Source: Oscillospiraceae bacterium
GTDB taxonomy: Bacteria; Bacillota; Clostridia; Oscillospirales; JAAYXM01
DNA length: 52,860 nt
NCBI GenBank assembly: GCA_017439555.1
Contig: JAFSIZ010000148.1
Coordinates: 1-52,860, forward strand
Reading direction: 5' to 3'
Shown: in pieces, positions 37,301 to 44,889 of the stretch
Layout: every line of letters starts with the position of its first letter
How positions within the stretch are numbered: position 1 is the first letter of the stretch
The notes under the pieces: generated by a model
Told to the model about the DNA's origin: nothing
Database searches by the model: none
Seen by the model: only the letters and a program-made list of their open reading frames with translations
Position numbers and translations under genes: made by a program

Positions 37301-39401
37301 TTCCGTGCCACATATTCATATCGTATACGCCTGCAGCAGGAACATTCACTTCAAAGGCAATCCATGAATTAGCTGAACGGATACGGATATTACCGCTCTT
37401 GTTCGTTTTGTCAATTCTGATGTTCGTAAAGTTTGTATTTGATTCATTCTCTGCGCCTTTATAATTAAAGAAGCCATTTGAGAACTCATACGTAAGGCCC
37501 TTCTGTCCGTTTGCCGTTTGCTCGATTTTATTTGCAAGATTGAGTTCATACAAACCTTCACCGATAGCGTAACGAAGTTTGAGCGCACCGTCGAGCTTTA
37601 TCGCTGTATATACGCCTTCCGCAACAATCTCGCGTCCGGAGATATTTGCGGTTGCGGTGATTGTTACATCACCCTCACCGACAGGCGTTATAACGCCCGT
37701 GTTTGCATCTATGGTTGCGATGGAGGTATCAAGGCTTTTATATGTTACGTCAATGTCTCCGAGAGCACCAACACTACCGTCGGACATAACAGCAATTGCC
37801 TTTGCGATATCGTCATCAAGTCCTTCAAGTTTCATACCCATCGGAACTTTGTCATCACCGCCATTAAGCTCAAATGAACCGACAAATCCGAAAACTGCGT
37901 TTCCACCTGTTCCGACGAACGTGAACACATAATGTCCCGGCTCTTTTATCTCGATATTCTTTACAGTAGCCGGGGTATCTTTTATGTTCGTGAAGTAGTC
38001 TTTGTTGTATACAGTGTTTTCATCGTAGGTGCTGTATTTACCTACCACTTCTCCGCGAGTGGTTGATGACCACTTATCAGGAGTCGTGAGATAAACTTCA
38101 ACATCTGTTCCGCTCGTATTTGCCGCACGCCACATATTCATATTGTAGAAACCGGCCTTCGGAACATATACCTCAAAAGCAACGTAAACTCCGTCACCGC
38201 GGATACGCAAACCGCCGCTTGCTTTTTTCGCGTCAATACGCACATTGAGTGGGCCATTGTACTGGTTCATAAAATCAGTACCCTTTATTGCAAAGAAATT
38301 CCCGCTCACTTCGCGTGTAAGCTTCATCGCTCCGACAGATGTATTCTCAATCTTCTCAACAGCATTGATACGGTTTATAGTTTCGCCGATATTGTATTTT
38401 ACCGTTATCCCGCTATATACAATATTTGCAGATTTATAGATCCCCGTCGCGGTTACTTCTCTTCCGTTTATCGTTGCACTTGCTTTTATCGTCGCTTCGC
38501 CTTCTGAAACGTTTGTAATTTCACCGCTCGTTGAATCTACCGTAGCGATGCCCGGATCAAGACTTTCATATGTTACCTGAATGTCTCCGATAGAGCCTTC
38601 ACTGCCGTCGGACATAATTGCCGTTACGGAAGCAACTCCATCCGTAAGGTCATTTAACTTCATGCCCATTGGGACCTTGCCTGTCGCTGTCTGCGAGATG
38701 AGCTCAAATCCTGCAACGGATGCGCGGTATTTGTTTGCCGCATTCGCTACCGTTCTGAAAGAGATTACATACTCACCCGGAGCTGCAACCTCAAGCACAG
38801 CTTCATCTTCTTTTAAAGTGAAGTTATCGCTCTCGGTCTGCATTACCATCCCCTCTGCAAGCACAGTACAGTTCTTATCCTGCGTACTTATGCAAGAATA
38901 TGAACCGAAATAATTGTCATTTGAAATCTTATACGAATCCGTATATGCTCCGGCAGAAGCAAATACGTTCATCGTTCCTACATAATCGCTTTTGCCGCCT
39001 TCGCTGTCTGTTCCGAATATCGCTTTCATCTTGTACGTTCCCGCCGCAGGAATAAACACCTCAAAGGTTACTGCGCAATTCTGACGCAGACCTATGTTGC
39101 AATTTTCAGCTGCAGTTGTGCTTCCGTAATAGCATACCCAGTTCAAATCCGGAAGGTCCTTATATGCGCTTTTCAGCTCATAAAAACCTCCTGTCGCTTC
39201 GTACGTAAGCTCCGAAAGCGCAGGCCCCGTTGCCGTACCGTTCTTGATTGCCACGCCTGCAGAATAGGTCATTCCGAGTTTCTGCATATCGCCACTTATA
39301 TCATACTTGATTACAAGAGGCTCCGGCTCAGCAGATACTGCCGGTATCATACTTATGAGCATACATACCGCAAGAAATAGTGCCAATAATCTTTTTTTCA
39401 T
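31320..39401 (-). CDS. giant SLH-anchored heparinase II/III-like polysaccharide lyase
   Basis: 2,693 residues. Signal peptide 1-25. Four copies of the novel module shared with the 26499-30107 protein alternate with BIG2 domains over about 27-1270. About 1275-2350 is a heparinase II/III-like lyase: a helical toroid with a CRYC...CPHC pair (Cys1342, 1345, 1373, 1376; likely metal site), and SSHSHNDNMTIGLEAFG (His1865) matching the conserved catalytic His region, then a beta-sandwich (YTVDFFRVTGGEKHTYSFHS). A cadherin/Ig-like He_PIG domain (about 2380-2460) and a Pro-Gly-Thr linker lead to three SLH repeats (about 2515-2693). Lyases of this type cleave uronic-acid polymers (heparin, heparan, alginate, hyaluronan). 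The start at 39401 has AAGGAGG. It lies 49 bases after the barrel enzyme and is probably co-transcribed. Confidence 0.88.
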   Translation of the reverse strand: MKKRLLALFLAVCMLISMIPAVSAEPEPLVIKYDISGDMQKLGMTYSAGVAIKNGTATGPALSELTYEATGGFYELKSAYKDLPDLNWVCYYGSTTAAENCNIGLRQNCAVTFEVFIPAAGTYKMKAIFGTDSEGGKSDYVGTMNVFASAGAYTDSYKISNDNYFGSYSCISTQDKNCTVLAEGMVMQTESDNFTLKEDEAVLEVAAPGEYVISFRTVANAANKYRASVAGFELISQTATGKVPMGMKLNDLTDGVASVTAIMSDGSEGSIGDIQVTYESLDPGIATVDSTSGEITNVSEGEATIKASATINGREVTATGIYKSANIVYSGITVKYNIGETINRINAVEKIENTSVGAMKLTREVSGNFFAIKGTDFMNQYNGPLNVRIDAKKASGGLRIRGDGVYVAFEVYVPKAGFYNMNMWRAANTSGTDVEVYLTTPDKWSSTTRGEVVGKYSTYDENTVYNKDYFTNIKDTPATVKNIEIKEPGHYVFTFVGTGGNAVFGFVGSFELNGGDDKVPMGMKLEGLDDDIAKAIAVMSDGSVGALGDIDVTYKSLDTSIATIDANTGVITPVGEGDVTITATANISGREIVAEGVYTAIKLDGALKLRYAIGEGLYELNLANKIEQTANGQKGLTYEFSNGFFNYKGAENESNTNFTNIRIDKTNKSGNIRIRSANSWIAFEVNVPAAGVYDMNMWHGRNTNGTDTDVYVVKAADWTNKNFGTKVGTYSSYDENTIYNKDYFNTIKSTPSVVENIRIKAPGKYVFTFKVPTPADGNTWLYGTVGTFDLIAGDEIVTMNAKLKTERNLATLYAHMSDNTLSPFAEDVEITYSSADENIAEIDSATGVITDKAYGKVEITGACEIDGKQYSAKGMYTALDPNARGVYINVNLGDALDDTGIRKKLETKFNVINYDYSNGIYRFYQASTDAHKSGTIQVGPKNIAVRHGYQLALEVLIPEPGVYTMEMWPAINDAIVPINVYMAKGKVSNEDADKIGSYDSKDMSVAYNPGYFNNISKTPYFIENIVVEEPGYYVFNFVGDASMYAGEKDYNYRRGSVGNFSLYSGTDKSLMGGFYSENEDEVMYMSAYPDESEVVYTDPVAKGMTMFNVPIKKLDGTEVETEYDSFELISSDPDIATIGDGGIINTIGDGAFEIDAKVVLNGKTYKGTVPMSAYDDTGVAKSELVLPSDVYVRETLDTTLVAIMASGNRAAVPTSVKTDYSYEPEGVVKIDENGKIVGLAPGTATVTASAFYKGAEVKASADIICVLHEGKTEPTYYTYKKRDIALENISKYSWARSTKNSAVSSAEKYLENYEFLYNHIPHEGIPRSTYAANAADPDYKYCRYCGEDIAGAAMGGVGGWVIDPIINAWKIQCPHCKRTFPSNDFGLLYERGLDENGFYDADRARANNAIAVENGEKDALLNTDYTEIANIKTINNGRGLRPGETVEGWGVDDGWGYRPKDENGVNYKVSTGSDIEIHAYIPYYMTNLWGTYDAAITTLADAYLYTGDIKYGRAGAILFDRYADLIHEYDTQIQQKKDGDKLSITAKGFIKNGLSDAMNFGPVVKATDALYPAISDPQVVSFLSKKAVELGLENDKTSPEKIWDNWRNFYLKLFDGAQNGRLNSNFGVTQGLIATCAVVLNEEPETTEMIKWVYAPGNQNAAQVTGGNVLAQLINDVDRDGMGNESADNYNVIWYNNLWGIADALKDYNGEVQMNLLEYPKFPKMFTPYASKVLASTQLAQVGDSSGVARLTFNGSTENYLNAFKSLKDNPKTEDIARIIAQYIYVREGYTLKNLKYGIFVKDPESVQDELMEYIDTTPDQISEMIAGYGFAILRDGGDWRSVSDATAVNNQRDAWMYFGAASSHSHNDNMTIGLEAFGLNIAPDNGYPERTGKDPNRAQWHNPTIAHNTVTVNEKDSIKDTEANGVPLHFDDNGQVKLMDVDGKCSYEEVENYRRTLVMIKVDDDISYTVDFFRVTGGEKHTYSFHSQAEHAIPVDGIELTEQKDEEGNWIGTYAYGPDKDGNIVEGVNVPYQVSKKWEDENGNPYIFNEMGADPYTVDAWSYNTYFPRGYTWLTKIRRDKTPEQNFAIEFDVEDYRKAVRNTGDIRLRMTQLNSFAPSEVAIVAGLVPRKEENKALPETFDYVLVHNSKKNDEMLDSLYTTVFEPYKDNRYIETIEAASVEGIDASDPTVRAVKVTHTDGERVDYIVYSADNTKTLRVDNTFEFQGFIGIYSLNKAGEVIYKYVNDGAYIGELRTERAAYEGVVTDFDGEMNFGDFDNYIDVSITDEEITDALLSDLAGKWMFVKNDGKENAAYKILSAEKLSNETIRLNTGNVTNIRSYVDAYNPDLGYIYNIGVGDRFRIPVSESDDASPVFNPVRNITTNAGGAVSITIHAESPLEGKTITYFEGTFPRGMTINQESGEITWNPSSSQVGENHISVTAKDSDGRESTIHFNVTVYGSTTGGTTKPTTPETPSKPSDGAAPAPSTPSDGKTDVGTDLPGGPSKGDSKTENVRFVDLGAHAWAADSINALADAGIIKGTSENTFSPASNITRADFALLLVRAFELESDNTENFADVADSDYFAKELAIARNTGIVNGIGDNKYAPRNTITRQDMMTIVYRALGSLKVELKTGDVEYADFADVSEYAKEAVSSLIGAGFVNGKNGKIAPTDYTTRAEVAVLIKRILDYTKA

Positions 39402-39450
39402 AAATTTTCCTCCTTGAATTTTTATTTCAAACATCTTTTGCAGATGTTAT

Positions 39451-41325
39451 CTACACTGTAATAGCTTTTCTCTCAAGAGGCTCAAGCATCACACTCACTT
39501 CGCCTGCTGCTGTTATTATCTTTGACGCGACCGGAAGCTCAAAATCGGTATTGAGAAGATATATCTTCTTTTTGCCGTCCGAGCCTTCATATACGTTGAA
39601 GCGGATTTTGTCACCTGCAATAACCTGAACATCACACGTTCTGTGGCTCGCCGTAAACAACGTCTTCATTATGTATCTGTAAAACTCGCGCATTCCGCTG
39701 TTTGCCGGATAATCGAGAGATGGAATGAAAAAGACCGTACCCTTACCGATTTTATTTTCTATCAGAATCGGCGGATCATCGGGAGATACAGAGTGGCTGT
39801 TGTTACTTATCGCAACCGCCTTTGCTCCGCAAAGCTCAACCGATGCAAGGTTTACATATCCGTTTACAAAGAGCGGATCTATGAGCGAGCAATTCTCGGC
39901 CTCGGTATTCGCACACGGATACATGACACCGTCAACAGATGAGCCGCGTATGAACTGAACTGCACTGTCCGTGCGAACAGAACCCGATAACTCACAACCG
40001 AGAAGCTCCGATACTCTTCCTCCGAAAATCGGACGATACGCATCATCACGCTTTGTGTTGGTGTTGAGATGTGCGGCACTTATAAGAAGCTTACCGCCCT
40101 GCTCAACATACTTTACAAGCTTTTCGTATATTTCCGCCGTCATTGTATTCCAGCCGAGGAACATAAGATATTCATATTCGCAGAGAACATCAAGATTACT
40201 TTCAACGGGCACGATATCATAATCTCCGTATGCCGGAGCGTTTGAAAGCGTTCTCGGGCCGAACTCCGTGTAGTCGTGCCATTCCGCACTTTGCTTGATT
40301 CCGTCAAGCAACTTCCAGCTTCGCTCGGAATCCTTTACCGACCACGCTTCATTACTTCTGTGGAACATAAGCGCAGATGAGCCGAAACCTACGTACGGAT
40401 CAAGGTTGCCGTGGAGAATTCCAACCTTACACAGTGGCCATACAGACGGCCTTTCATCGTCAAGAATCGATTTTGTGAAATCCTCGCGTATTCTCCTGTA
40501 AGCCTTACAGAATTCATGGTCTATGTCATAATTGTAACCGTAGCTTATGATGCTGAACTCTCCGCTTTCAATAAAAATACCCTTTGACCCTGCCATATAA
40601 AGAGCATCATATGCAAGCTTTAAGCGTTTGTATTTGAGAGGATCATCATTACGGAGACCTCCGTACCATTCGTGAGCAAGAAGGTTTGTCCAGAAGTTTT
40701 TCTTGTATCCGCGCGCCGCACCTCTTGTGTAAGCGAGCTGAAAATCAAGATTTTCGTTCATTACCTCAGAATTGATGAAGTCCAAACCCGCGGGGTACAT
40801 ATACTTAAGAAGCGCAGTTGCCTCCGTCATACTTATTTTACCGCCGAACAAATCACGTGCCTCTTCCGTTTTTTCTCTTGCGTCTTCGATGTAATCCGTA
40901 AAGGCATCAGCAAGACTGCTTACGGCTTCTTTTTCAAGATGCTCATGCAAGTGGGATTTGTATGTTACACTTGCCGTTCTTGACCCACGTTCACCAAGCC
41001 CTGCAACGAATGTGCCGAAATAATATTCACCGCCGGCTTCTGCAATTCTTGCAACCTCTTCCTTTGTCGCGCCCTTTGGAAAAAAATGCGGACTTAAAAT
41101 AAACTTTGTTTTCAGCCTCTTAAGCTCCTTTGCCCATTCGACAAGATTATCTATCGTAGTTTCCGGAGGGATGCGAATGTAGCAAATATTTACAAGCGGA
41201 GACGTACAGAACTCTCTTATTTCATCGAGGACCCCATCGGGAGGAACTCTTCCGCCGACTCTTACACCCATATTGAAACAGTCAGGCAACTGAGATCTTT
41301 TAATCATAAGCTCTTCCATTGTCAT
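39451..41325 (-). CDS. unrecognised barrel enzyme, putative glycoside hydrolase, copy 2
   Basis: 624 residues, no signal peptide, paralogue of the 22993-24855 product. Shared landmarks include EATALLKYMYPAG, LLAHEWYGGLRNDDPLKYKR, IFIESGEF, DIVPVESNLDVLCEYEYLMF, FLGWNTMTAEIYEKLVKYVE, LLISAAHLN and KIYLLNTDFELPV. The start overlaps the stop of the upstream AGE gene (TAATG at 41327-41323), giving translational coupling. The gene order AGE-then-barrel is the reverse of the first copy, so the two pairs did not arise by simple recent duplication of one block. Acidic residues in EAT and ESG are the best catalytic candidates. Confidence 0.7.
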   Translation of the reverse strand: MTMEELMIKRSQLPDCFNMGVRVGGRVPPDGVLDEIREFCTSPLVNICYIRIPPETTIDNLVEWAKELKRLKTKFILSPHFFPKGATKEEVARIAEAGGEYYFGTFVAGLGERGSRTASVTYKSHLHEHLEKEAVSSLADAFTDYIEDAREKTEEARDLFGGKISMTEATALLKYMYPAGLDFINSEVMNENLDFQLAYTRGAARGYKKNFWTNLLAHEWYGGLRNDDPLKYKRLKLAYDALYMAGSKGIFIESGEFSIISYGYNYDIDHEFCKAYRRIREDFTKSILDDERPSVWPLCKVGILHGNLDPYVGFGSSALMFHRSNEAWSVKDSERSWKLLDGIKQSAEWHDYTEFGPRTLSNAPAYGDYDIVPVESNLDVLCEYEYLMFLGWNTMTAEIYEKLVKYVEQGGKLLISAAHLNTNTKRDDAYRPIFGGRVSELLGCELSGSVRTDSAVQFIRGSSVDGVMYPCANTEAENCSLIDPLFVNGYVNLASVELCGAKAVAISNNSHSVSPDDPPILIENKIGKGTVFFIPSLDYPANSGMREFYRYIMKTLFTASHRTCDVQVIAGDKIRFNVYEGSDGKKKIYLLNTDFELPVASKIITAAGEVSVMLEPLERKAITV

Positions 41326-42509
41326 TACCCCATATATTCAAGAATGTCTCCGGTGTCACGGAGCGACCCCATAGCCAGAAGAAAACGTTCAAAATGGAAC
41401 GGCCCGTTTATATGACCTTCAACACCTTTTTCCTTTGCATCTGCATACTCACCGTTTTCAATTACTATTTCGCGAAGCCAGATTGCACCTTCAAACTTGT
41501 CGTAATACGAAAAGATCATTTCTTCGAACATATCGGCAAGTTTCTTGTACTTTTCTTCACCGTAAATCTTGTATGCAAGCCTATACGCAAGAGCAGCCTC
41601 CTGTTGCGCCCATCCGAGATATGAGGTAGAATCAAGGCTCTTCTCAAAGCTTTCTCTTGCGTCCCTCATAGTCGGAACGATTGCGCGGATTTTTTCAAAA
41701 CCTTCCGGAAGCGCACATTCAAGCATCAAACGCCCTAAATCACATATGGACGAATCTTTTTTTACAACACCTTCGCTCATTACAAACCACGCCGCTTCGT
41801 ATATGTGCCCGGGGCAAGAGGAATTTGTGTCCCAATCTGAAAGAGAGAATCCGGGAAATGCAACGTGTTCGTTTATTATCTTCTTATCTTCTTTGATAAA
41901 ACCGCCGTTTTTGAATTGGTCAAGAGCTATGTCTATAAGCTCTTCGGCCTTTTCAACTCTGATCCCCGCATTTCTGACAAATTGCATAGCGGCGAGCATC
42001 GCCATATGGAGACCGAAACATCTTGAAATTCTGCAGGGGTTAGATTCCTGCCTTGTAAAACGATGCGCTTTGTATCTGTCATACATATAGTCAAAATACA
42101 GCTCTGCCTGTGCTTTGATGTCTTCTCTCGGACAGATTCTGTAATACTGTGCACATCCCATTGCACCGAACATCTCGGTATAGTACGTTCCCTCCATAAC
42201 CTGAACGGGCGCACCGTCACGTGTAGTCTTCATCATAAGCTGACCGCCCGGAAGCGTGCACTTTTTCATAAACTTGAATATGTGCTCACATATATCGAGA
42301 TATTCCTGCTTTCCTCCACAGATTCTGTGGGCCATGGCGTATGACCACATTGCGCGGCCATGGAACCAAATGTGTTTGTCGGTATCTTTTTTCGGAGCAT
42401 GGTTTTCTTTTTCAAATATCCAAAACACTCCGCCGTATTCATAGTCCGGAGAAATCTCTATCCATTTCGGGAGAATCGTTTCCGTGAGAAGCTTCTTGTA
42501 ATCAATCAT
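41325..42509 (-). CDS. AGE-family sugar epimerase, copy 2
   Basis: 394 residues; aligns along its whole length with the 21824-22990 product (HGRAMWSYAMAHRICGGKQE, MGCAQYYRICPREDI, SCPGHIYEAAWFVMSEGVV, GHINGPFHFERFLLAMGSL). It is somewhat longer in the N-terminal loop. It should act on a sugar at C2, following uptake of lyase products. It starts 14 bases after the acyltransferase gene and overlaps the barrel enzyme gene. Confidence 0.88.
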   Translation of the reverse strand: MIDYKKLLTETILPKWIEISPDYEYGGVFWIFEKENHAPKKDTDKHIWFHGRAMWSYAMAHRICGGKQEYLDICEHIFKFMKKCTLPGGQLMMKTTRDGAPVQVMEGTYYTEMFGAMGCAQYYRICPREDIKAQAELYFDYMYDRYKAHRFTRQESNPCRISRCFGLHMAMLAAMQFVRNAGIRVEKAEELIDIALDQFKNGGFIKEDKKIINEHVAFPGFSLSDWDTNSSCPGHIYEAAWFVMSEGVVKKDSSICDLGRLMLECALPEGFEKIRAIVPTMRDARESFEKSLDSTSYLGWAQQEAALAYRLAYKIYGEEKYKKLADMFEEMIFSYYDKFEGAIWLREIVIENGEYADAKEKGVEGHINGPFHFERFLLAMGSLRDTGDILEYMG

Positions 42510-42523
42510 TTCAAACTTCCTCC

Positions 42524-43381
42524 TTAAACACGAACACCTGAACCGTAGCCGATTATATCGCCGCGAATAATTCGCGCTTTTGCGGCACGCCGTACGGATG
42601 TATCTTCCGGATAATCCTCGGGGTTTTCACAGGTTTCCGGGAAAACCCAGCGGAGCATATCTCCGGGATCATCGACAAAATCAATTATTTTGTATTTGCT
42701 CTGGAACTTCACTATTGAAGAATCACCGGGAAGATCCTCTGCAAGCCAAGGCTGAATAAGCCAGGAGCAACAGAAGAATATCGGCGTTTCCATGCCGAAG
42801 TACTTTTTGAAAAACTCACGTGCAAGTGCATATGATTCTTCGCAAACATCCTCTGCAAGTCCCGAACCTCCGGGAATGTGAACACTTATACACGGGTCGC
42901 CTTTTTTTACGACTATTCCTTCTATTTCCGTATCGTATATGCTTTCCGAAACCTGGAAATTAAATCTTCCGAGTCTGAAAATTTCACAACCGATATAGCG
43001 GCGGAACCAGCGGCGATATATTACCTGCGGAATACCATAGACTCCGTCATTTTTGAGGTTGCACTCGCACTGCTCCGTTACGTCCCTCATCGTTGCATAA
43101 AAAATGTTTACGTCGATTCCCTTCTCGTTGTAAAAGCTGATGGACTTTTCACACATAAGCATATAGATATACAGTGTGAGCACCGCCGCAGGCACGTTCT
43201 GCTTTGTTGCAAAAGCGGCAATATATTCGCCGAATTCGACATCGCCTTTCTCATAAACCTCAAATGCCTCTGCGACAGATGCCGAAAATTCCGGTTCATT
43301 GCGCCTTGCATAAAGCTCGTAAAAGCTTTTCCTGCCATCGGATGAAAGTTCCATTCCGTCAAAGAGCTTTTCAAAGTCCAT
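42524..43381 (-). CDS. acyltransferase-domain protein of the NAT_N/GNAT_C type
   Basis: 285 residues, cytoplasmic. The N-terminal half is helical (VLTLYIYMLMCEKSISFYNE region), the C-terminal half begins near IGCEIFRLGRFNFQVSESIY and includes ISVHIPGGSGLAEDVCEESY and FFCCSWLIQPWLAEDLP, features of proteins annotated as GNAT-like acyltransferase (NAT_N plus GNAT_C). Members often sit in carbohydrate loci of Firmicutes; the acyl acceptor is unknown, perhaps an amino sugar. AAAGGAG lies seven bases before the ATG. It is first gene of operon 2. Confidence 0.7.
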   Translation of the reverse strand: MDFEKLFDGMELSSDGRKSFYELYARRNEPEFSASVAEAFEVYEKGDVEFGEYIAAFATKQNVPAAVLTLYIYMLMCEKSISFYNEKGIDVNIFYATMRDVTEQCECNLKNDGVYGIPQVIYRRWFRRYIGCEIFRLGRFNFQVSESIYDTEIEGIVVKKGDPCISVHIPGGSGLAEDVCEESYALAREFFKKYFGMETPIFFCCSWLIQPWLAEDLPGDSSIVKFQSKYKIIDFVDDPGDMLRWVFPETCENPEDYPEDTSVRRAAKARIIRGDIIGYGSGVRV

Positions 43382-43458
43382 ACAGATTCTCCTTTTACAA
43401 TAACACTTAATTAAAGTTTAACATATTTCAGACCGGCTTTTTTATATATTCCGTTATT

Positions 43459-43492
43459 ATTGTAGCATTCAAAAAAAACACAGAGTTGTCAA
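43459..43492 (-). promoter_or_regulatory. promoter of operon 2 with a 22-base spacer and shared upstream box
   Basis: On the minus strand TTGACA (43492-43487), 22 bases, TACAAT (43464-43459). The box GAACAATTTGACAAC (43499-43485) differs by one base from the one before the second Gfo/Idh gene, where the spacing is also 22. The long spacer suggests dependence on an activator. Confidence 0.55.
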
Positions 43493-43504
43493 ATTGTTCT
43501 TACT

Positions 43505-44767
43505 TTAAAGAGAATCGGAAAATTTTACAATATCAACAACCGTATCCGTTGCGCGAGATTCCTCTGCCGCGAAGCAGATGAGGTGGTTGAGATATGAAAG
43601 TTCTATTCCGCTCACTGCGTCGCTCGGATTACCACCGGTGAAATATTCGTACATATCTTCCATAATGCCTTCATCTCCACCGCCGTGGCCGGAAAAAAGT
43701 TCTTCTCCCGGAACATCAATCGGAATATTATGAATCTGCTTATCTGCAAAGGAATAAAGCGAAATGTCGCCGAACATACTTGCAACAATTTCTCCCTTTG
43801 TTCCGAAAATTCTTATAAATCTGCCGAGTTTGTTGAATGCACACATCGTAAATGAAACTGTGCAACCTCCTTCAAACTCCATATTTACAACCTGATGATC
43901 AACAGCATCATTGTCGCACGCATAGACACATCTTCCGTACGGACCTGTTCTCAACACGTTCATAACATCTTCATCGGTCGGCTCGGGCATACCTGTTATT
44001 GCCATTCGTCTGTCCCAACGTCTGTCTTCTATGTAGAGCTTTATGGGGTTATAGTAGCAAGTGTCTGCATACGGACATCCATCAAGGCAGCGATCAGGCG
44101 CTCCTTCCGGTTTATTCTCAGGTGTAAAGTGCGTAAGCGAACCGAACGACTGAACCTTTTTGCATTTCTTTCCGATAAGCCACTGTAGAATATCGGTATC
44201 GTGGCAGCACTTTGCGAGAATCATCGGTGATGACTCTGCCACATTTCTCCACTTGCCGCGGACAAAACTATGACTCTGATGCTCGTTTCCTACATTCTCC
44301 ATATGGATAATCGACATAACCTCTCCGATTTCACCACTGTCTATCATATTTTTGAGCTTTCTCCAGAACTTTGTAAAGCGAAGAACGTGGCACACAAGCA
44401 CCTTTACGCCACGTTTTTCAGCTGCAGTATATATCGCCTTGCACGCCTCTGCCGTCGGTGCAATAGGTTTTTCAAGAAGAATGTCATATCCTTTTTCGAT
44501 AAGCGCAAGAGCCGGCTCAAGATGAAGATTATCCTGTGTGGAAATAATGGCAAAATCCGCCATTTTGGGCTCTGCCGCGAGCTCATCCCAACTTCTGTAT
44601 AATTTATCATCGGGAAGATTATGTCTTTCTCTTGCGTAATCAAGACAAATATCAGATGGATCAGCTACCGCAACCACTTCGAATTTATCTTTATTTGCAA
44701 GACAATAATCAGTGTATACACGTGCGCGCATACCATATCCAACAACTACCGCTGTAAGTTTTTTCAT
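43505..44767 (-). CDS. Gfo/Idh/MocA-family oxidoreductase with a Cys-rich insert
   Basis: 420 residues. Rossmann start AVVVGYGMRARVYTDYCLA, catalytic EKP motif (99-101, ILLEKPIAPTAEA), and a CCHDTDILQWL segment with the conserved His/Asp. Between the domains is RCLDGCPYADTCYYNP (Cys227, 231, 237), a cysteine cluster found in some family members and probably metal-binding. It likely oxidises or epimerises a sugar or sugar acid with NAD(P). It is transcribed alone, divergent from the second AraC gene; AAGGAG precedes the ATG. Confidence 0.9.
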   Translation of the reverse strand: MKKLTAVVVGYGMRARVYTDYCLANKDKFEVVAVADPSDICLDYARERHNLPDDKLYRSWDELAAEPKMADFAIISTQDNLHLEPALALIEKGYDILLEKPIAPTAEACKAIYTAAEKRGVKVLVCHVLRFTKFWRKLKNMIDSGEIGEVMSIIHMENVGNEHQSHSFVRGKWRNVAESSPMILAKCCHDTDILQWLIGKKCKKVQSFGSLTHFTPENKPEGAPDRCLDGCPYADTCYYNPIKLYIEDRRWDRRMAITGMPEPTDEDVMNVLRTGPYGRCVYACDNDAVDHQVVNMEFEGGCTVSFTMCAFNKLGRFIRIFGTKGEIVASMFGDISLYSFADKQIHNIPIDVPGEELFSGHGGGDEGIMEDMYEYFTGGNPSDAVSGIELSYLNHLICFAAEESRATDTVVDIVKFSDSL

Positions 44768-44785
44768 AACAAAACTCCTTTTCTA

Positions 44786-44814
44786 TTGACAAAATCATTT
44801 ACCACTTTTATAAT
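44786..44814 (+). promoter_or_regulatory. perfect consensus promoter of the second AraC gene
   Basis: TTGACA (44786-44791), 17 bases, TATAAT (44809-44814). The start of transcription would be about 70 bases before the coding region, leaving a leader that contains the TTTCTATA repeats. Confidence 0.8.
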
Positions 44815-44818
44815 AGCA

Positions 44819-44873
44819 TATAGAAAAATTAAAATATATACGAATTTCTATAATATATTTATAAGTTTCTATA
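44819..44873. promoter_or_regulatory. TTTCTATA repeats, candidate AraC operator
   Basis: TTTCTATA at 44845-44852 and again at 44866-44873 are direct repeats exactly 21 bases apart, two helical turns, as in AraC half-sites. An inverted copy (TATAGAAA) is at 44819-44826. They lie between the divergent Gfo/Idh and AraC genes. Confidence 0.55.
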
Positions 44874-44889
44874 CATCGAGGTGATATAT

